A stretch of 64,000 bases of DNA from Betaproteobacteria bacterium (GTDB lineage: Bacteria > Pseudomonadota > Gammaproteobacteria > Burkholderiales > Rhodocyclaceae): assembly GCA_020621865.1 (NCBI GenBank), contig JAHRYW010000002.1, positions 12,778-76,777 on the forward strand, written 5' to 3'. A program made the translations under genes and the position numbers. Of this stretch, positions 63,885 to 64,000 are shown piece after piece. The first letter of the stretch is position 1, and every line of letters begins with the position of its first letter. Under the pieces are notes generated by a model that saw only the letters and a program-made list of their open reading frames with translations, did not search any database and had not been told where the DNA came from.

Positions 63885-64000
63885 AAGCCCGCTGCCTCCG
63901 CTTCCAGGTAGGCGAGGCTGACGTACTTGCCGATGTTCGTCTCGAAACCTTTGGTGTCCCTGGCCCGGCTGGCCACGCGCGGGTCTTTCAGCACCTGCGC
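63881..64000 (-). CDS. Partial CDS (C-terminus only), product unknown
   Basis: ...AQVLKDPRVASRARDTKGFETNIGKYVSLAYLEAEAAGF*; ATGA-type overlap with next gene; truncated by window edge. Confidence 0.55.
   Translation of the reverse strand, partial: AQVLKDPRVASRARDTKGFETNIGKYVSLAYLEAEAAGF

Overview
This 64 kb, GC-rich window looks like a betaproteobacterial chromosome; Rhodocyclaceae (Dechloromonas/Azospira-like) is my inference from gene content, not tested. From left to right it holds: housekeeping genes (uup-type ABC-F, accA, tilS, dapA, bamC, rlmD, queD, panDCB, two tRNAs); a nitric-oxide-reductase region (Crp/Fnr regulator, norD, an Fe-S membrane protein, norQ, norF/norE-like genes, norB, norC); a sulfur-oxidation region (FCSD-type flavoprotein and cytochrome, an ArsR regulator, soxC-D-Y-Z-A-X-B and a rhodanese gene); a compositionally distinct AAA/TOPRIM-like (OLD-like) gene; a photolyase-like gene with a small DUF2256 gene missing from the ORF track; a two-TonB-receptor/PepSY/ferredoxin-reductase cassette; and a YeeE/YedE plus thioredoxin locus. 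The most interesting signal is a dispersed ~40-bp repeat, consensus about AATTTnGATTTTGGCCrTTTTTTGGGCCGACCGTAGCATTTG, found by eye in 8 copies. Five are purely intergenic. Three run into coding sequence in the same reading frame (F-G-x-F-F/L-x-x-T-V-A-F/L) and form the N-terminus or signal peptide of soxX, soxD and a DNA glycosylase. One copy carries a perfect nested palindrome. I found no CRISPR array, IS element or rRNA.
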